DNA of 58,097 bases from Deltaproteobacteria bacterium (GCA_019162745.1 JAFLLC010000082.1:1-58097); one strand, 5' to 3'; shown: positions 6,930 through 16,323, counted from the stretch's first letter. Made by a program: numbers and translations. The notes: generated by a model from the sequence alone, not told the origin.

Positions 6930-9656
6930 ATGACTCGTACTGTTGCTGTATTGCTATGTATGCTTCAACTTACCTGCAGCGCCGCAGCCGAACCTCTGGC
7001 CGGCAGCGTAACGGAGATCCGCACTATTTTTGAAAATGAGTTATTTAATATGGCTTACACTGCCAGTTCTGAAAATGAGAAGCATGACGAGGCCCTGAAG
7101 GTCGCCGAACAGGCTGTTAAAGCCAGGCAGGCAGATCGTGAGTGGCGCAGGAGGGCGGCCCGCTCTGCCGAATTGGCTGGTCAGAATGACCTGGCTTTAG
7201 CGCACTGGCTGTTTCTTTCCGAGCTGGGCGATGGCACAGCTCGTCAGTCAGCGCTAAGACTTTCACGCCGTATGAATGAATTCCCGGTGCGACGCTATTT
7301 GCTGGAGGGGATGCTGTTGGCAGGATATGACGATCCGACATTACTGAAGGAATATCTGACCGTGAGTGAGGCGGTGGGGGCGGCCAGCGAAGCGTATGAC
7401 CTGCTGGCATCAAGACTGACCTACAGTAATCGCGAGCTGCTGCTGCAGGAACAGGCGCGACTGGCAGAGTTGCTCGGAAAACCTGCCGATGCGGTTAACG
7501 CGCTGGACAAGCTGGCCCTGATCAGACCCTTAACCCCGGATGAAACAATCAGGCGCGCAAAGCTGATGTTCGGGCAGGGGGATCTGGCGCGTGCCTGGCA
7601 GACATCCCACGGTTTGGAACCGGACACTAAAATCCAGCCTGATGAACCGGCAGAAGACTTTTTACCCTTGCATTCGGCTCCTGAAACGGCACAAACAGCA
7701 CAGGAACAGCACCCGACTGTTCCTGAAACCCGCCGCAGCTTTAACTGGAATGCCACCTCGCGCAGGCGGGCTGAACGGCATTATTTTCAGATTGATCCGC
7801 CTGCGGTGGGGGCCTTGGTAAAGTATGAAATCAATCAGGATGAACGTACAGTTTCCGGCCAAAAAAGCATTGACAGCTCTCATACCATTACCGAACGGCT
7901 CGATCTGGCAACCAGTGGTTTTGTCTATCATCCGGCGCTACTGCAGTTCAGCCTGAAATTCTCGCCTGAATTCAGGCAGAGTACCCAGACAAAATCAGAA
8001 CTAAGCGACGAAACCAGCACTAACGGCACCAGTTTCAGTCCAAACTATCAAACCAGTGCCGTTTTTTTCGGCCAGAAACCATATACGCTTACTTCGTTTG
8101 CCCAACACCTTGAAGCACAGTCATGGGCAACCTATACCGGCGTTACCCGGACGACCACCGACAGTTTCGGGGCAGACCTTTCCCTGAAATACAGCCTGCT
8201 TCCAACTACGATCGGCTTCAGCAGCAGTAAATCGGAACAGGACGGCTATTTTGTAACCGGCAGCGAGTGGCAGGAAGTTCACCTGCTGTCCAGGCACAGC
8301 GGCATAACCGGCGACAGCTCCCTTTCTTCAAGTTACAGCAGCAACAAACAGGACACCAACGGGGTGGCCAACGAAATCAAGACCATGAACAGCTCATTCA
8401 GCAATCAATACAAGGTGACGACTGACAGCAGGATCCATCTTGCTACAAACCTGCAGCTTATGAGTCAGGAATCCCTGAATTTACAGAACGACTCTCTGCA
8501 GATAAGCGAAAACCTTGCCTGGCAGCACCTGGAAAATTTGCGGTCTCAATACACTTTCAATTATCGTCAGTTTGAAACAGGATCTACGTCAACTAAATGG
8601 AGTTCACTTGACGGCCGGCTAACTCACAAGCTTTATGAAAATCTGACCACCACCGCAGGTGGAAGCGGGACCTTGAACAGCTACAGCGGCGGAGAAGAAA
8701 AGGCGCTGACTGCGCTGCTGAACAGCGCCTACCAGCGCCGCCTCGGGAAATGGGGCACTCTGAACCTGAATGCCGGAGCAAATTATCTGCATACTACCCG
8801 CAAGGGAGTCAAGGGAACGGCAGAACTCAGTAACGAGCCTCATACACTGAACAGCACGGCAGAGACCTTCCTTGACAAGTCCGGTATAAACACCGATTCG
8901 ATTGTGGTCACAAATAGTGCCGGCACCATTATTTACGTCAAGGATATCGACTACCGGATTGACCTCATCGGCAACTCGGTAAGAATCAGCCGTTTGCCGC
9001 TGGGAGCCGTTACCGACGGACAGCTTGTATTGGTCAGCTACAGCTACACACGCGATGCCGGGTATGACGATTCGGTTTTTACGCAGAACTACGGCATTTC
9101 GCTGGAGCTGAAGCGGTCATTGTTCCTGTCGTACCGGTACCTGCAGGCAAAACAAACTGTGCTTGCAGGGCCGCCTCCGGAACGTTTGAGCGATACTATT
9201 ATTCACCTGGCGGCAATTCGCTATGTCGCGGGGTGGAGCGAAACTGGCGCCACTATTGAGGACAATGACACCACGGATATTTCCTACCGTCGCTGGGAAC
9301 TTACCGAAGCCATTGTACTGCAGCCGAGCAACTGGCTGCAGTACAATCTGCGCGGCTATTATGGGAAAACCGACTATCGGTCGCATGAAGATTCAAAAAA
9401 AACCTTCGGTGCCACCACCAGCTTGAACTGGACGCCGTTAAGCTGGCTGCGGTTCGAGATGGAGGGTTACCTTGAAGAGGCAGATGGTACCCTTGAAAAA
9501 ACGACCAATCGCGGCGCCAAGGCGGGCATCGGGATGAACTACCGTCTCTGGACGGTCAGACTGAGCCACAAACTGTCGGAGCAGGACAACGAGACCAGTG
9601 ATTACAAGCGAAGCAATCAGGTCATGCAAATCGAGTTAAGCCGGACGCTATGGTAG
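6930..9656 (+). CDS. Outer-membrane beta-barrel with N-terminal TPR-like helical domain
   Basis: A 908-residue protein. Start 6930 has AGGAAGG six bases upstream and gives a signal peptide ending near SAAAEP; an upstream frame from 6900 adds ten unlikely residues. Residues about 30-240 are alanine- and leucine-rich helices resembling TPR units. After a linker, residues about 270-908 alternate polar and aromatic residues as in amphipathic beta-strands and end in SRTLW, a C-terminal aromatic signal used by barrel proteins. Around residues 645-705 a small inserted domain (VVTNSAGTIIYVKDIDYRI and following) interrupts the strands. It sits between cytochrome and propeller genes, so it is the probable outer-membrane channel of this locus. 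No close named homologue can be assigned by eye. Confidence 0.82.
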   Translation: MTRTVAVLLCMLQLTCSAAAEPLAGSVTEIRTIFENELFNMAYTASSENEKHDEALKVAEQAVKARQADREWRRRAARSAELAGQNDLALAHWLFLSELGDGTARQSALRLSRRMNEFPVRRYLLEGMLLAGYDDPTLLKEYLTVSEAVGAASEAYDLLASRLTYSNRELLLQEQARLAELLGKPADAVNALDKLALIRPLTPDETIRRAKLMFGQGDLARAWQTSHGLEPDTKIQPDEPAEDFLPLHSAPETAQTAQEQHPTVPETRRSFNWNATSRRRAERHYFQIDPPAVGALVKYEINQDERTVSGQKSIDSSHTITERLDLATSGFVYHPALLQFSLKFSPEFRQSTQTKSELSDETSTNGTSFSPNYQTSAVFFGQKPYTLTSFAQHLEAQSWATYTGVTRTTTDSFGADLSLKYSLLPTTIGFSSSKSEQDGYFVTGSEWQEVHLLSRHSGITGDSSLSSSYSSNKQDTNGVANEIKTMNSSFSNQYKVTTDSRIHLATNLQLMSQESLNLQNDSLQISENLAWQHLENLRSQYTFNYRQFETGSTSTKWSSLDGRLTHKLYENLTTTAGGSGTLNSYSGGEEKALTALLNSAYQRRLGKWGTLNLNAGANYLHTTRKGVKGTAELSNEPHTLNSTAETFLDKSGINTDSIVVTNSAGTIIYVKDIDYRIDLIGNSVRISRLPLGAVTDGQLVLVSYSYTRDAGYDDSVFTQNYGISLELKRSLFLSYRYLQAKQTVLAGPPPERLSDTIIHLAAIRYVAGWSETGATIEDNDTTDISYRRWELTEAIVLQPSNWLQYNLRGYYGKTDYRSHEDSKKTFGATTSLNWTPLSWLRFEMEGYLEEADGTLEKTTNRGAKAGIGMNYRLWTVRLSHKLSEQDNETSDYKRSNQVMQIELSRTLW

Positions 9657-9684
9657 AGATAGCACGGCGCGCAAGGTAAATATC

Positions 9685-10737
9685 ATGCCCGAAAACAACA
9701 GGACGTTTTTCATATGCACGCTGCTCTGCTGCCTGATGGCTTTAACTGGCTGCGCCGCTTCGCAGCAAGCCATGGCTGGAGCGGCGGGAGAGGCTCCAAC
9801 CTGGCCAAGCGATGGTGAAACCGTGCGGATACGCTATGTAAGCAGCTTTTCCCTGCCGGAAGATCTGCAGATCCGGCAGGGGATGTTGTCTCGCATATGG
9901 GACTACGTCGTAGGCGCTCCCTTCCGTGGGTTGGCGGCTCCCCATGGAATAGCCGTTGACGCCGATGGGACAATTTATGTGGTTGATGCGGCGCTAAAGA
10001 CCGTACAGATCTACAACGGCAGCAAAAATAAATTCAGCATGGTCCCGGATGACGACCATCTTTTTAAAGCACCGATCAATCCGGCAGTGGATATTGATGC
10101 CGCGCGGCTGTATGTCACCGACTCAGCTGACGGCCTGGTGAGATTTTTCCCTCTGGCAAGCGGCGGAGCTCCCGGAGAGTTCGGCAAGGGACAGCTTGAA
10201 CGCCCCACCGGTATCGCTCTCAATAATCAGACCAATGAACTGTTGGTGCTTGACACCAGACAGGAAGCGGTCTTTCGCTATAACCGCCAGGACCTGACTT
10301 TGATGGGGCGTTTCGGCTCTCGCGGTACCGGAGACGGACAGCTTAACCGTCCCACCGACCTGACGGTCAACAGCAGCGGCGAGATCCTGGTAAGTGATTC
10401 CCTGAATTTCAGAGTTCAGGTTTTTTCACCTACAGGTGAGTTTAGGCGCGTCTTTGGCGCGGCAGGTGACACACCCGGTTATTTCAGCCGCCCAAAGGGG
10501 ATTGCCGTGGACAGCGACAGCAATATCTATGTGGTGGATACCCTGTTCGACAATGTCCAGATTTTTGATACGGAGGGGAAGCTGCTGCTCTCCTTCGGGC
10601 GCGCCGGCCAGGGACCGGGAGAATTCTGGATGCCCGCCGGTATCTGTATTGACCGGAACGACCGGATCTATGTCGCCGACACCTACAACAAGCGGATACA
10701 GACCTTCCAGTATCTGAAACAGGCGGGGCACAAATGA
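9685..10737 (+). CDS. Second NHL-repeat beta-propeller lipoprotein
   Basis: A 350-residue protein with lipoprotein signal (lipobox LTGC at about residues 20-23) and several NHL blades, for example HGIAVDADGTIYVVDAALK and RPTDLTVNSSGEILVSDS. Its architecture parallels that of the protein at 4996, so the locus carries two propellers around the barrel gene. Its stop overlaps the start of the 12-heme cytochrome (ATGA), suggesting coupled translation and stoichiometric production. Likely anchored in the outer membrane and acting as a scaffold or partner of the cytochromes. The exact function is inferred from position only. Confidence 0.88.
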   Translation: MPENNRTFFICTLLCCLMALTGCAASQQAMAGAAGEAPTWPSDGETVRIRYVSSFSLPEDLQIRQGMLSRIWDYVVGAPFRGLAAPHGIAVDADGTIYVVDAALKTVQIYNGSKNKFSMVPDDDHLFKAPINPAVDIDAARLYVTDSADGLVRFFPLASGGAPGEFGKGQLERPTGIALNNQTNELLVLDTRQEAVFRYNRQDLTLMGRFGSRGTGDGQLNRPTDLTVNSSGEILVSDSLNFRVQVFSPTGEFRRVFGAAGDTPGYFSRPKGIAVDSDSNIYVVDTLFDNVQIFDTEGKLLLSFGRAGQGPGEFWMPAGICIDRNDRIYVADTYNKRIQTFQYLKQAGHK

Positions 10738-12434
10738 ACACTCTTTTCATCAAAACCGGAATGCTGTGGGGAGCGGCCTTCATGGCGTTCATAACTGCTC
10801 CCGCATATGGTAAAAGCATTATCGACAGCATGCATAATCTTTCGGCCAGCGGACCGGGAGCGGTAAAGGCGACGACCCAGACCGAGATCTGCATCTTCTG
10901 TCATACTCCTCATAATTCCCGGTCTGATATCCCGTATCTCTGGAACCGGCAGGACCCGGCAGGTCCCTATACTCCCTATTACAGCTCAACCCTTAAAGCT
11001 GCTGTCGGCCAGCCCACCGGCACGTCCCGGCTCTGTCTTTCCTGCCATGACGGCACCATTGCCCCCGGCGCCGTACTTTCGCAGACAACGGCAATGCCGT
11101 TTACCGCATCTATGACCGGCCGCAGCTCTAATCTCGGCACCAACCTGGCAGACGATCACCCGGTTTCTTTTGATTACAGCGCTGCTGCAGCATTAAACGG
11201 CCAGTTGGTAAGCGCCGGTTCCCTGCCCTCCGTGGTGCGTCTGGATGCAGCCGGCCAGATGCAGTGTACCGCCTGTCACAACCCCCACAACGATCAGTAC
11301 GGAAAGTTTTTGGTCATGTCCAACCTTGGTGCGGCGCTCTGTGTCAGCTGCCATAGCAAAACCAACTGGAGCGGAAACAGCCACGCAACCTCGTCAAAAA
11401 CCTGGAACGGCGCCAGCTCCGACCCGTGGCCCAAATCAAGCTATACCACCGTCGCTGACAACGGCTGCGGCAACTGTCACAGCCCCCACAACGCTACAGG
11501 GGAGCAGAGACTGCTGAACTATGACGTGGAGGAAACCACCTGCCTGGTCTGCCACAACGGCAACGTTGCCGGCGCCAATATCAGTAACGACCTGGCCAAA
11601 ATATACCGGCACCCGGTTGACGCCTTCACCGGCATTCATGATACTGCCGAAAACTATGCCGGCATCGTCAGCAAGCATGTTGAATGTGTCGACTGCCATA
11701 ACCCGCACCAGGTAAGCGATGTTGTCAATACTGCACCACTGGTTCCCGGTAGAATGCGTGGGGTGCCGGGGGTTGATTTTTATACCAATGCCTATCTCCC
11801 CTCGGCTACCTACGAGTATCAGATCTGTTTTAAATGCCACGGAGACATGACCAATAACGTACTCCCCTCCGCCCAGCCCATCATCAGGTATTGGACCAAC
11901 ACGAGAGATAACCGCGTGAAGTTCGCCCCGACCAACATCTCCTATCACCCGCTGCTGGCGCCGCTGAACAAGATAAGCGACAGCATGCTGGTTGCACCCT
12001 GGGCACGCGGCATGATGATCTACTGTACGGACTGTCACGGCAGCAATTCAGGCGGAGCAAGGGGCTCCCACGGCTCGATCTACCCCCATATCCTGGTCTT
12101 GAAATACGAGACCTCCGAAGTTTTGCCAACTTCATCCACGGCTTATCTTACTGATAATGCGCTCTGCTTCAAATGTCACAATTCGGATACGCTTTTTGGT
12201 GGTTCCACTTTTCCACAGCATAAAAAACATTTGAACTCTCCCACAGGCACAAACGAACGTTGCTCCTATTGCCACGATCCGCACGGCAGCCCCACCAACG
12301 CGGGCATGATCAACTTTGACATGCGACCGGGGATAGTCAGCCTGAGCGGTGGAAAACCCATACAACTCAACTATCCGTTGAATAACAAGCAAACATGTGT
12401 CCTGACCTGTCATGGGTATGTCCACGGCTCGTAA
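10734..12434 (+). CDS. Dodecaheme c-type cytochrome with OmcE-like N-terminal module
   Basis: A 566-residue secreted cytochrome with signal peptide ending near TAPAYG. Eleven CXXCH motifs plus a terminal CX3CH (CVLTCH, within nine residues of the end) give up to twelve hemes. Residues about 25-215, with four hemes, align end to end with the 198-residue tetraheme protein at 4285, sharing EICI.CHTPHN, LCLSCHDGT.AP, HPVSF and CHNPHN-type blocks. The remaining 350 residues carry eight hemes with longer spacers. It overlaps the preceding propeller gene by 4 bp. It may be a filament-like, capping or connecting cytochrome. Surface location is inferred. Confidence 0.87.
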   Translation: MNTLFIKTGMLWGAAFMAFITAPAYGKSIIDSMHNLSASGPGAVKATTQTEICIFCHTPHNSRSDIPYLWNRQDPAGPYTPYYSSTLKAAVGQPTGTSRLCLSCHDGTIAPGAVLSQTTAMPFTASMTGRSSNLGTNLADDHPVSFDYSAAAALNGQLVSAGSLPSVVRLDAAGQMQCTACHNPHNDQYGKFLVMSNLGAALCVSCHSKTNWSGNSHATSSKTWNGASSDPWPKSSYTTVADNGCGNCHSPHNATGEQRLLNYDVEETTCLVCHNGNVAGANISNDLAKIYRHPVDAFTGIHDTAENYAGIVSKHVECVDCHNPHQVSDVVNTAPLVPGRMRGVPGVDFYTNAYLPSATYEYQICFKCHGDMTNNVLPSAQPIIRYWTNTRDNRVKFAPTNISYHPLLAPLNKISDSMLVAPWARGMMIYCTDCHGSNSGGARGSHGSIYPHILVLKYETSEVLPTSSTAYLTDNALCFKCHNSDTLFGGSTFPQHKKHLNSPTGTNERCSYCHDPHGSPTNAGMINFDMRPGIVSLSGGKPIQLNYPLNNKQTCVLTCHGYVHGS

Positions 12435-12498
12435 CCAGCAATTGAACAGATTGAAGCCTGTTTGTCGGCAGCATATAACATCACAGAGGAGTAACTTT

Positions 12499-13866
12499 AT
12501 GTACAGAATCAGGCAGTATACTTCGTTGTTGACGTCAATAAGCTGCACCGTCAGTGCCGTTCTGTTGTTTTTAGCGTTGTCTGCAGCGCACTCCGAGGCA
12601 AGATCGGGCTTTACCCTGAAAAAGGGGCAGGGGTGCGTTACCGCCGAATGTCACCAGAATATGGGCAGGGACAAATATGTGCATGGTCCGGTAGCCACTG
12701 GAAACTGTACCTTCTGCCACAAACAGGAGAGTAAAGAGCGGCATGAATTCAAGCCGATTTCCGACGTGGCGGCCCTCTGTTATGCCTGCCACGACAAGCT
12801 GCCTCTGGGACCGGTGGTACACAAACCGGTGAAGGATGGCAACTGTACCGGATGCCACAGCCCGCACCAGTCGGGGAACAACTTCCAGCTGCTGGGAGGA
12901 GGGCAGGATCTCTGTTTTGTCTGCCACAAGAAAACTATTTTAAGCGGTAAAGTAAAGCACAGTCCAGTGGCAAGTGGTGAATGCAGCAACTGTCATGGCC
13001 ATCACTCCGGCAGCTTCCCCAAGCTGCTGTCCGGCAATGGCAATGATGTCTGCTACACGTGCCATACGGATAAACAGACCGAATTTTCAGCCAAACCGCA
13101 TATCCATGCACCGATGAAGAGCGGTTGCGTGCAGTGTCACAATCCACACAGCAGCGATTACAAGTATGTGCTGATCGGAGAGCATACCAAAGGGGTCTGC
13201 TTTGCCTGCCACAAGGACAAGCATAAGGAGATTGCGGGCGCCACCGTCAAACATGGCGGTCTTGAGTTGGAAAACGGCTGCATGGCCTGCCACTCCCCCC
13301 ATACATCGGCTTTTCCGAAACAGTTGGCTATGGCGCCGATGGATCTTTGTTTGAGCTGCCATGACCGTGACTACGCCCATGCCGACAAGAAAACAGCCGA
13401 CATGAAGGGATTTCTCGCCACGAACAAGATTACCCATGGTCCGATCAAAGACAAGGATTGCTCAGGCTGCCACAACACCCACGGGTCGAGCAGCTTCAGG
13501 ATCCTGAGAGGCAACTATCCCCCGGTTTTCTATGCCAAATTCAATCCCGAAAATTACAAACTCTGCTTCAACTGTCACAACGACACCCTGGTGCAGGATG
13601 CCAAAACAACCACCCTTACCGGTTTCCGTAACGGCGACCAGAACCTGCATTTCGTCCACGTCAACAAGTCTCCCAAGGGGAGGACCTGCCGCGCCTGTCA
13701 TGACGCCCACGCCACCAATAACCCGAAGCACGTCCGGGATACGGTTCCCTTTGGCGCGTGGCAGCTGCCGGTTGGACTGGTAAAAAACAAGAGCGGCGGT
13801 TCCTGTCTGCCAGGCTGCCATCAGGAGTTCAAATATGATCGGGAAAAGATGGTGAAAAACAGATGA
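12499..13866 (+). CDS. Large multiheme c-type cytochrome, up to 15 hemes
   Basis: A 455-residue protein. Start 12499 follows AGAGGAG at 12485-12491 and gives a signal peptide ending near HSEARS; a longer frame from 12412 lies inside the preceding gene. Thirteen CXXCH motifs are flanked by an N-terminal CX4CH (CVTAECH) and a C-terminal CX3CH (CLPGCH). The protein is a chain of doubled-CXXCH repeats with the pattern H.PV..G.C..CH.PH, rich in Lys and His and with little else, as in wire-like periplasmic or surface cytochromes. It overlaps the next gene by 4 bp. Its place between the surface-type cytochrome and chaperone-like genes suggests a periplasmic or conduit role, which is inferred. Confidence 0.87.
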   Translation: MYRIRQYTSLLTSISCTVSAVLLFLALSAAHSEARSGFTLKKGQGCVTAECHQNMGRDKYVHGPVATGNCTFCHKQESKERHEFKPISDVAALCYACHDKLPLGPVVHKPVKDGNCTGCHSPHQSGNNFQLLGGGQDLCFVCHKKTILSGKVKHSPVASGECSNCHGHHSGSFPKLLSGNGNDVCYTCHTDKQTEFSAKPHIHAPMKSGCVQCHNPHSSDYKYVLIGEHTKGVCFACHKDKHKEIAGATVKHGGLELENGCMACHSPHTSAFPKQLAMAPMDLCLSCHDRDYAHADKKTADMKGFLATNKITHGPIKDKDCSGCHNTHGSSSFRILRGNYPPVFYAKFNPENYKLCFNCHNDTLVQDAKTTTLTGFRNGDQNLHFVHVNKSPKGRTCRACHDAHATNNPKHVRDTVPFGAWQLPVGLVKNKSGGSCLPGCHQEFKYDREKMVKNR

Positions 13867-14204
13867 TTCGGCTCTTCAGAATATTGTTACTTTGTCTCGC
13901 TGTTGCCGTCACAGCCGGGCCTGCAACTGCAGGCCCGGCTGCAGAGAATCAACCGCATGACCAACAGGCGGCCGGATCTGATCATAACGGCACAATCGGT
14001 AAGGCCCTGGCTTTAGTGCAGCAAGGAAAATCTGTTGAAGCGGAACAACTGCTGCTGCAGGCTCTGGCACTAACCCCTGATCCTGCACAGGTATATTATC
14101 AGCTTGGACGGATCTACGATCAGCGCGGCGACAACCTGAAGGCCATTGCCGCTTTCAAGGAAGGGATCAAAATCCATGAGCAGGGGAGACGCACAAGCCG
14201 ATGA
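13863..14204 (+). CDS. Small secreted TPR protein
   Basis: A 113-residue protein with signal peptide (hydrophobic 6-20, cleavage near TAGPAA) and about two TPR units (residues 43-110; for example QVYYQLGRIYDQRGDNLKAI). The start and stop overlap both neighbours by 4 bp (ATGA at each junction), so it is embedded in the cytochrome operon and probably translated by coupling. TPR units mediate protein-protein contacts; here it may assist cytochrome assembly together with the thioredoxin-TPR protein that follows. No family more specific than TPR can be named. Confidence 0.8.
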   Translation: MIRLFRILLLCLAVAVTAGPATAGPAAENQPHDQQAAGSDHNGTIGKALALVQQGKSVEAEQLLLQALALTPDPAQVYYQLGRIYDQRGDNLKAIAAFKEGIKIHEQGRRTSR

Positions 14205-15325
14205 GAAGATTCGCCTGCACTACCAGATCTCTTGCCGTCCGTCTGATGCCGCTATGGGTTTTGCTTGTCCTGTTAAACACCTCCATTTCATCATCCGCTC
14301 TCCGCTCGCTGGAGGTGGGGATGGAGGCTCCGGACTTTATGCTGAAGGATCTGAACAACAACGCGCAAAGTCTTTCAGGTCTCAGGGGAGAAAAGTTAAC
14401 GGCGGTACTGTTCTGGGCAACATGGGGAAACAACTCAAAAAAGGCCCTGCAGCAGATGCAATCCCTTCATCAGAAATATAAAGATGCCGGCCTGTCTGTC
14501 ATAGGAATCAACGTCGACAAACAGGACGTAACAGAAGAAACCTTGACTACCATAAAGGGAGTTGCCGCCTCACTGAATATCACCTTCCCCCTGCTGGTTG
14601 ACCGGGGACTTGCATCATTCAACAACTACGGCATTATCGCCGTCCCGAGCACGGTTATTCTCGACAGGAACCGGGTCATTAAATATGAGCTGTCAGGTTT
14701 CCCACTGATGGGAGCAGACTCTTTGAAACTGTTTGTCGAAGCGGCCGTAGAGAACAAAAGCAAACCGGATCAGATCGCCGTAACCGGCTATCAGCCGGAT
14801 AAAAAGGCGGTGCGACTCTGGAATATGGGAACCAGTTCACTGAAATCAGAACGAACCGCCAAAAGTGCCAGATCGTGGTTTGAGAAGGCTATTGCAGCCG
14901 ATCCGGCATTTACCCTGCCCTATCTGAGCCTCGGCGAGCTGTACTACAAACAGCACAACCTGACCGAAGCCAAGAAACAGTTCGAGCTGGTGCTGCAAAA
15001 AAAACCGGATCATGCCATTGCCCTCTGTGCGTTGGGACAGATTTTACTTGATGAGGGAAATCTGCCGGGCGCTGAGCAGAAACTGGCAAAAGCTGTTAAG
15101 GCCGACGAGGCCTATCTGCCCGGTTACTACCTGCTTGGCCTCCTGAAGGGCAGGCAGGGAGATGTGCCAGCGGCCCTGCAGTGGTTCAAGAGGGCAGAGG
15201 AGATCCATCCAGGGGATTACAGGATCTTTGTCCATAAAGGGATGATGTATGAAGAACGAAAAGAGCTGCCCGCTGCCGCAGCCGGATATAAAAAAGCGCT
15301 GGAACTGATCATGGGACAGCTATGA
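14201..15325 (+). CDS. Thioredoxin/TlpA-like domain lacking active-site cysteines, fused to TPR repeats
   Basis: A 374-residue protein. A signal or anchor segment lies at about 14-30. A TlpA/ResA-type thioredoxin domain at about 38-180 keeps APDFMLKDLNN, FWATW and the cis-proline loop AVPST (Pro149), but the CXXC after WATW is replaced by GNNS (residues 76-79). It therefore cannot do thiol-disulfide exchange at that site. Residues about 215-370 are TPR repeats (LSLGELYYK, ALGQILLDEG, LLGLLKGRQG). Standard relatives reduce apocytochrome cysteines before heme attachment. This one more likely binds apocytochromes or partners as a chaperone, which is inferred. It overlaps both neighbouring genes by 4 bp. 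Confidence 0.85.
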   Translation: MRRFACTTRSLAVRLMPLWVLLVLLNTSISSSALRSLEVGMEAPDFMLKDLNNNAQSLSGLRGEKLTAVLFWATWGNNSKKALQQMQSLHQKYKDAGLSVIGINVDKQDVTEETLTTIKGVAASLNITFPLLVDRGLASFNNYGIIAVPSTVILDRNRVIKYELSGFPLMGADSLKLFVEAAVENKSKPDQIAVTGYQPDKKAVRLWNMGTSSLKSERTAKSARSWFEKAIAADPAFTLPYLSLGELYYKQHNLTEAKKQFELVLQKKPDHAIALCALGQILLDEGNLPGAEQKLAKAVKADEAYLPGYYLLGLLKGRQGDVPAALQWFKRAEEIHPGDYRIFVHKGMMYEERKELPAAAAGYKKALELIMGQL

Positions 15326-16323
15326 AACCGTTATTAAAGAACATACTGATCAGCGGCATTGTCACCGTCACCTGCCTGTTTTTTATGGCCGCAGGCCTCC
15401 ACGCCGCGACGCTCCGTGTGCTGTCACCGGCAAACAACAGTTTTGTTGAACACGAACTGCTCAGCATTGTGCTGTCGCTTCAGGATGGAAACGCCACCGC
15501 CGTTAAGGCTGTTGTAAACGGCAAAACCTATACCAAGACCTTAGCTGAAGGCGGCAGCAGCAAAATCGTCTGTTTCGGCGTAAATCTAGTCAATGGCTCA
15601 AACAGGATTGTCATAACCGCTGCAAACGATTCCGGCGAAATCGGCAAGAGCAATGTTTCCATCTATCTTCGTTCCAGGCTTTCCAAGCCTCACCAGCAGC
15701 CTCCGGCAGGGTTCCAGCGCTACTATTTCCATCTGCCCGCTAATGAAGGAGCCTGCGCGCCCTGCCATCGGATGGAAGCGGATCTGAACGATCTGCACCC
15801 CGCAAAACCGGAAGACTCTCCCTGTTTTAAATGCCACAAACGCAAGGACAGCAGCGTCTTCAAACACAAGCCGGTCTCTGCGGGAGCTTGCTTCAGTTGC
15901 CACGAAGTTGTTACGGGGAAACGTAAATACACCACGCCGAAACCTGAGCAATCGATCTGTTTCCTTTGCCATAGCACCCAGCAAAACCTCTGGAAAAATA
16001 AAAAAGTGCACCATGGTCCCACAGCCGTGGGTAACTGTACCGTCTGCCACGACCCGCACGGGTCGGATTGGCCTTCCTTTATCTATATGCATCCGACAGA
16101 CCTCTGCCTCAACTGCCACAATGACAAGAAAAGCGGTCTCCATGTAATTGCCGGTTTTTTTGCCAAGGGTCATCCGGTAAGGGGGGATAAAAACCCGCTG
16201 AAACCGGAACGTCCCTTTTCCTGCGCGGGGTGCCACAATCCCCACGCAGGTGATACCCAAAGTCTGCTTAACAAGGAACGCGGCAACAATAGCGCCTATT
16301 GCCAGACCTGTCACAAACTGTGA
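15322..16323 (+). CDS. Octaheme c-type cytochrome with N-terminal Ig-like domain
   Basis: A 333-residue secreted protein. The signal peptide ends near GLHAAT. Residues about 29-115 form a beta-rich Ig-like domain (RVLSPANNSFVEHELLSIV; SNRIVITAANDSG). Eight CXXCH motifs follow from about residue 147 to the last residues (CQTCHKL), with doubled-CXXCH repeats of the type K.VHHGPTAVGNCTVCHDPHG. It overlaps the preceding gene by 4 bp and is the last gene of the tightly packed run; the next start lies 79 bp away. The Ig domain probably docks it to another component. Location and partner are unknown. Confidence 0.87.
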   Translation: MKPLLKNILISGIVTVTCLFFMAAGLHAATLRVLSPANNSFVEHELLSIVLSLQDGNATAVKAVVNGKTYTKTLAEGGSSKIVCFGVNLVNGSNRIVITAANDSGEIGKSNVSIYLRSRLSKPHQQPPAGFQRYYFHLPANEGACAPCHRMEADLNDLHPAKPEDSPCFKCHKRKDSSVFKHKPVSAGACFSCHEVVTGKRKYTTPKPEQSICFLCHSTQQNLWKNKKVHHGPTAVGNCTVCHDPHGSDWPSFIYMHPTDLCLNCHNDKKSGLHVIAGFFAKGHPVRGDKNPLKPERPFSCAGCHNPHAGDTQSLLNKERGNNSAYCQTCHKL

